Shown here: in pieces, positions 63,906-64,000 of the stretch
How the letters are laid out: each line of letters opens with the position of its first letter
Position numbering within the stretch: the stretch's first letter is position 1
NCBI GenBank assembly: GCA_002715965.1
Contig: PBAL01000022.1
Location: forward strand, 6,683 to 70,682
Source: Verrucomicrobiales bacterium
Lineage (GTDB): Bacteria > Verrucomicrobiota > Verrucomicrobiia > Limisphaerales > JAYPXF01
Direction of reading: 5' to 3'
Length of the DNA stretch: 64,000 nt
Program-made: the position numbers and the translations under genes
The notes under the pieces: generated by a model
The model's database searches: none
What the model was told of the DNA's origin: nothing
The model's input: the letters and a program-made list of their open reading frames with translations, nothing else

Positions 63906-64000
63906 ATGAATTCACTCGATCTGAACGGCAAGAGCGGCATCGTCACCGGAGGTGCCAGCGGCATCGGTTTTGGCATCACCCAACGCATGCTCGCATCTGG
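63906..64000 (+). CDS. Short-chain dehydrogenase/reductase, 3' end cut by window edge
   Basis: The first 31 residues of an SDR enzyme: MNSLDLNGKSGIVTGGASGI followed by GFGITQRMLASG. The NAD(P)-binding motif TGGASGIG is complete. The gene continues beyond the window, so substrate and length are unknown. It diverges from trpD. Confidence 0.88.
   Translation, partial: MNSLDLNGKSGIVTGGASGIGFGITQRMLAS

Noticed and set aside
1..64000. CRISPR arrays, tRNA and rRNA genes, prophage
   Set aside because: I looked for regularly spaced repeats, T-arm/acceptor patterns and phage genes; only the tmRNA ends have a tRNA-like form.

Overview
The window looks like a chromosome segment of a free-living Verrucomicrobiota bacterium (Pedosphaera/Limisphaerales-like). 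This is inferred from gene content; no rRNA is present. The pointers are planctomycete/verrucomicrobial cytochrome-like proteins with DUF1501 or DUF1552 partners, four secreted sulfatases, a DUF1559-type pseudopilin, the futalosine-pathway enzyme MqnD and a 33-residue COX24/AURKAIP1-like basic protein. The DNA is moderately GC-rich, and strong Shine-Dalgarno sequences are often absent.

Layout. 1-5.2 kb (minus strand): a signal-peptide protein cut by the left edge, a decayed GNAT acetyltransferase, a translationally coupled DUF1592-type cytochrome/DUF1552 pair, and a fragment of a second DUF1592-type gene. 5.4-10.7 kb: a transmembrane acyltransferase with a 360-residue Pro/Lys/Ala-rich extension, a methyltransferase, ndk, the tmRNA gene ssrA and a lipoprotein phosphoesterase. 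10.8-20.3 kb: DUF1549/DUF1553 plus DUF1501, a sulfatase coupled to a DUF362 protein, and a TPR lipoprotein. 20.3-27 kb: a two-part gene fossil, mdh, a frameshifted proteasome-like gene, a sulfatase, a pseudopilin with a candidate sigma-54 promoter and strong terminator, an ExeA-type chimera and a small element with inverted ends. 27-39 kb: rRNA-type methyltransferase, two esterases, a duplicated-domain secreted protein, DUF2203, a TPR protein, the COX24-like peptide, hisG, two sulfatases and a HEAT-repeat protein. 39.7-47.3 kb: SNF2 helicase, then an operon of a GIDE/LemA membrane protein, a gamma-glutamylcyclotransferase-like protein and an EndoIII-like glycosylase. 47.5-64 kb: pyrF, sialidase-like protein, ybjQ, yebC, rfaE2, a 137-bp inverted-repeat element, a two-gene pseudouridine synthase unit, TolB/PHP-like protein, mqnD, a chimeric choice-of-anchor-L locus, a sodium symporter, a secreted hydrolase, trpD and the start of an SDR gene.

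Function. The secreted sulfatases, esterases, sialidase-like protein, sodium symporter and cytochrome-like proteins fit an organism that breaks down sulfated polysaccharides. The remainder is scattered housekeeping genes (ndk, mdh, hisG, pyrF, trpD, mqnD, rfaE2, yebC, ssrA).

The most striking property is the density of gene fossils. At least nine loci hold frameshifted, truncated or in-frame fused remnants: GNAT, DUF1587, MacB/sigma, proteasome-like, ExeA chimera, PHP fragment, choice-of-anchor-L chimera (two parts) and a lipoprotein remnant. Small repeat elements lie beside several of them. I found no CRISPR array, complete insertion sequence, prophage or recognisable defence system. The best candidates for something new are the basic extension on the acyltransferase, the GIDE-GIDE-LemA-TerB-like protein, the three-copy repeat and the 137-bp element.
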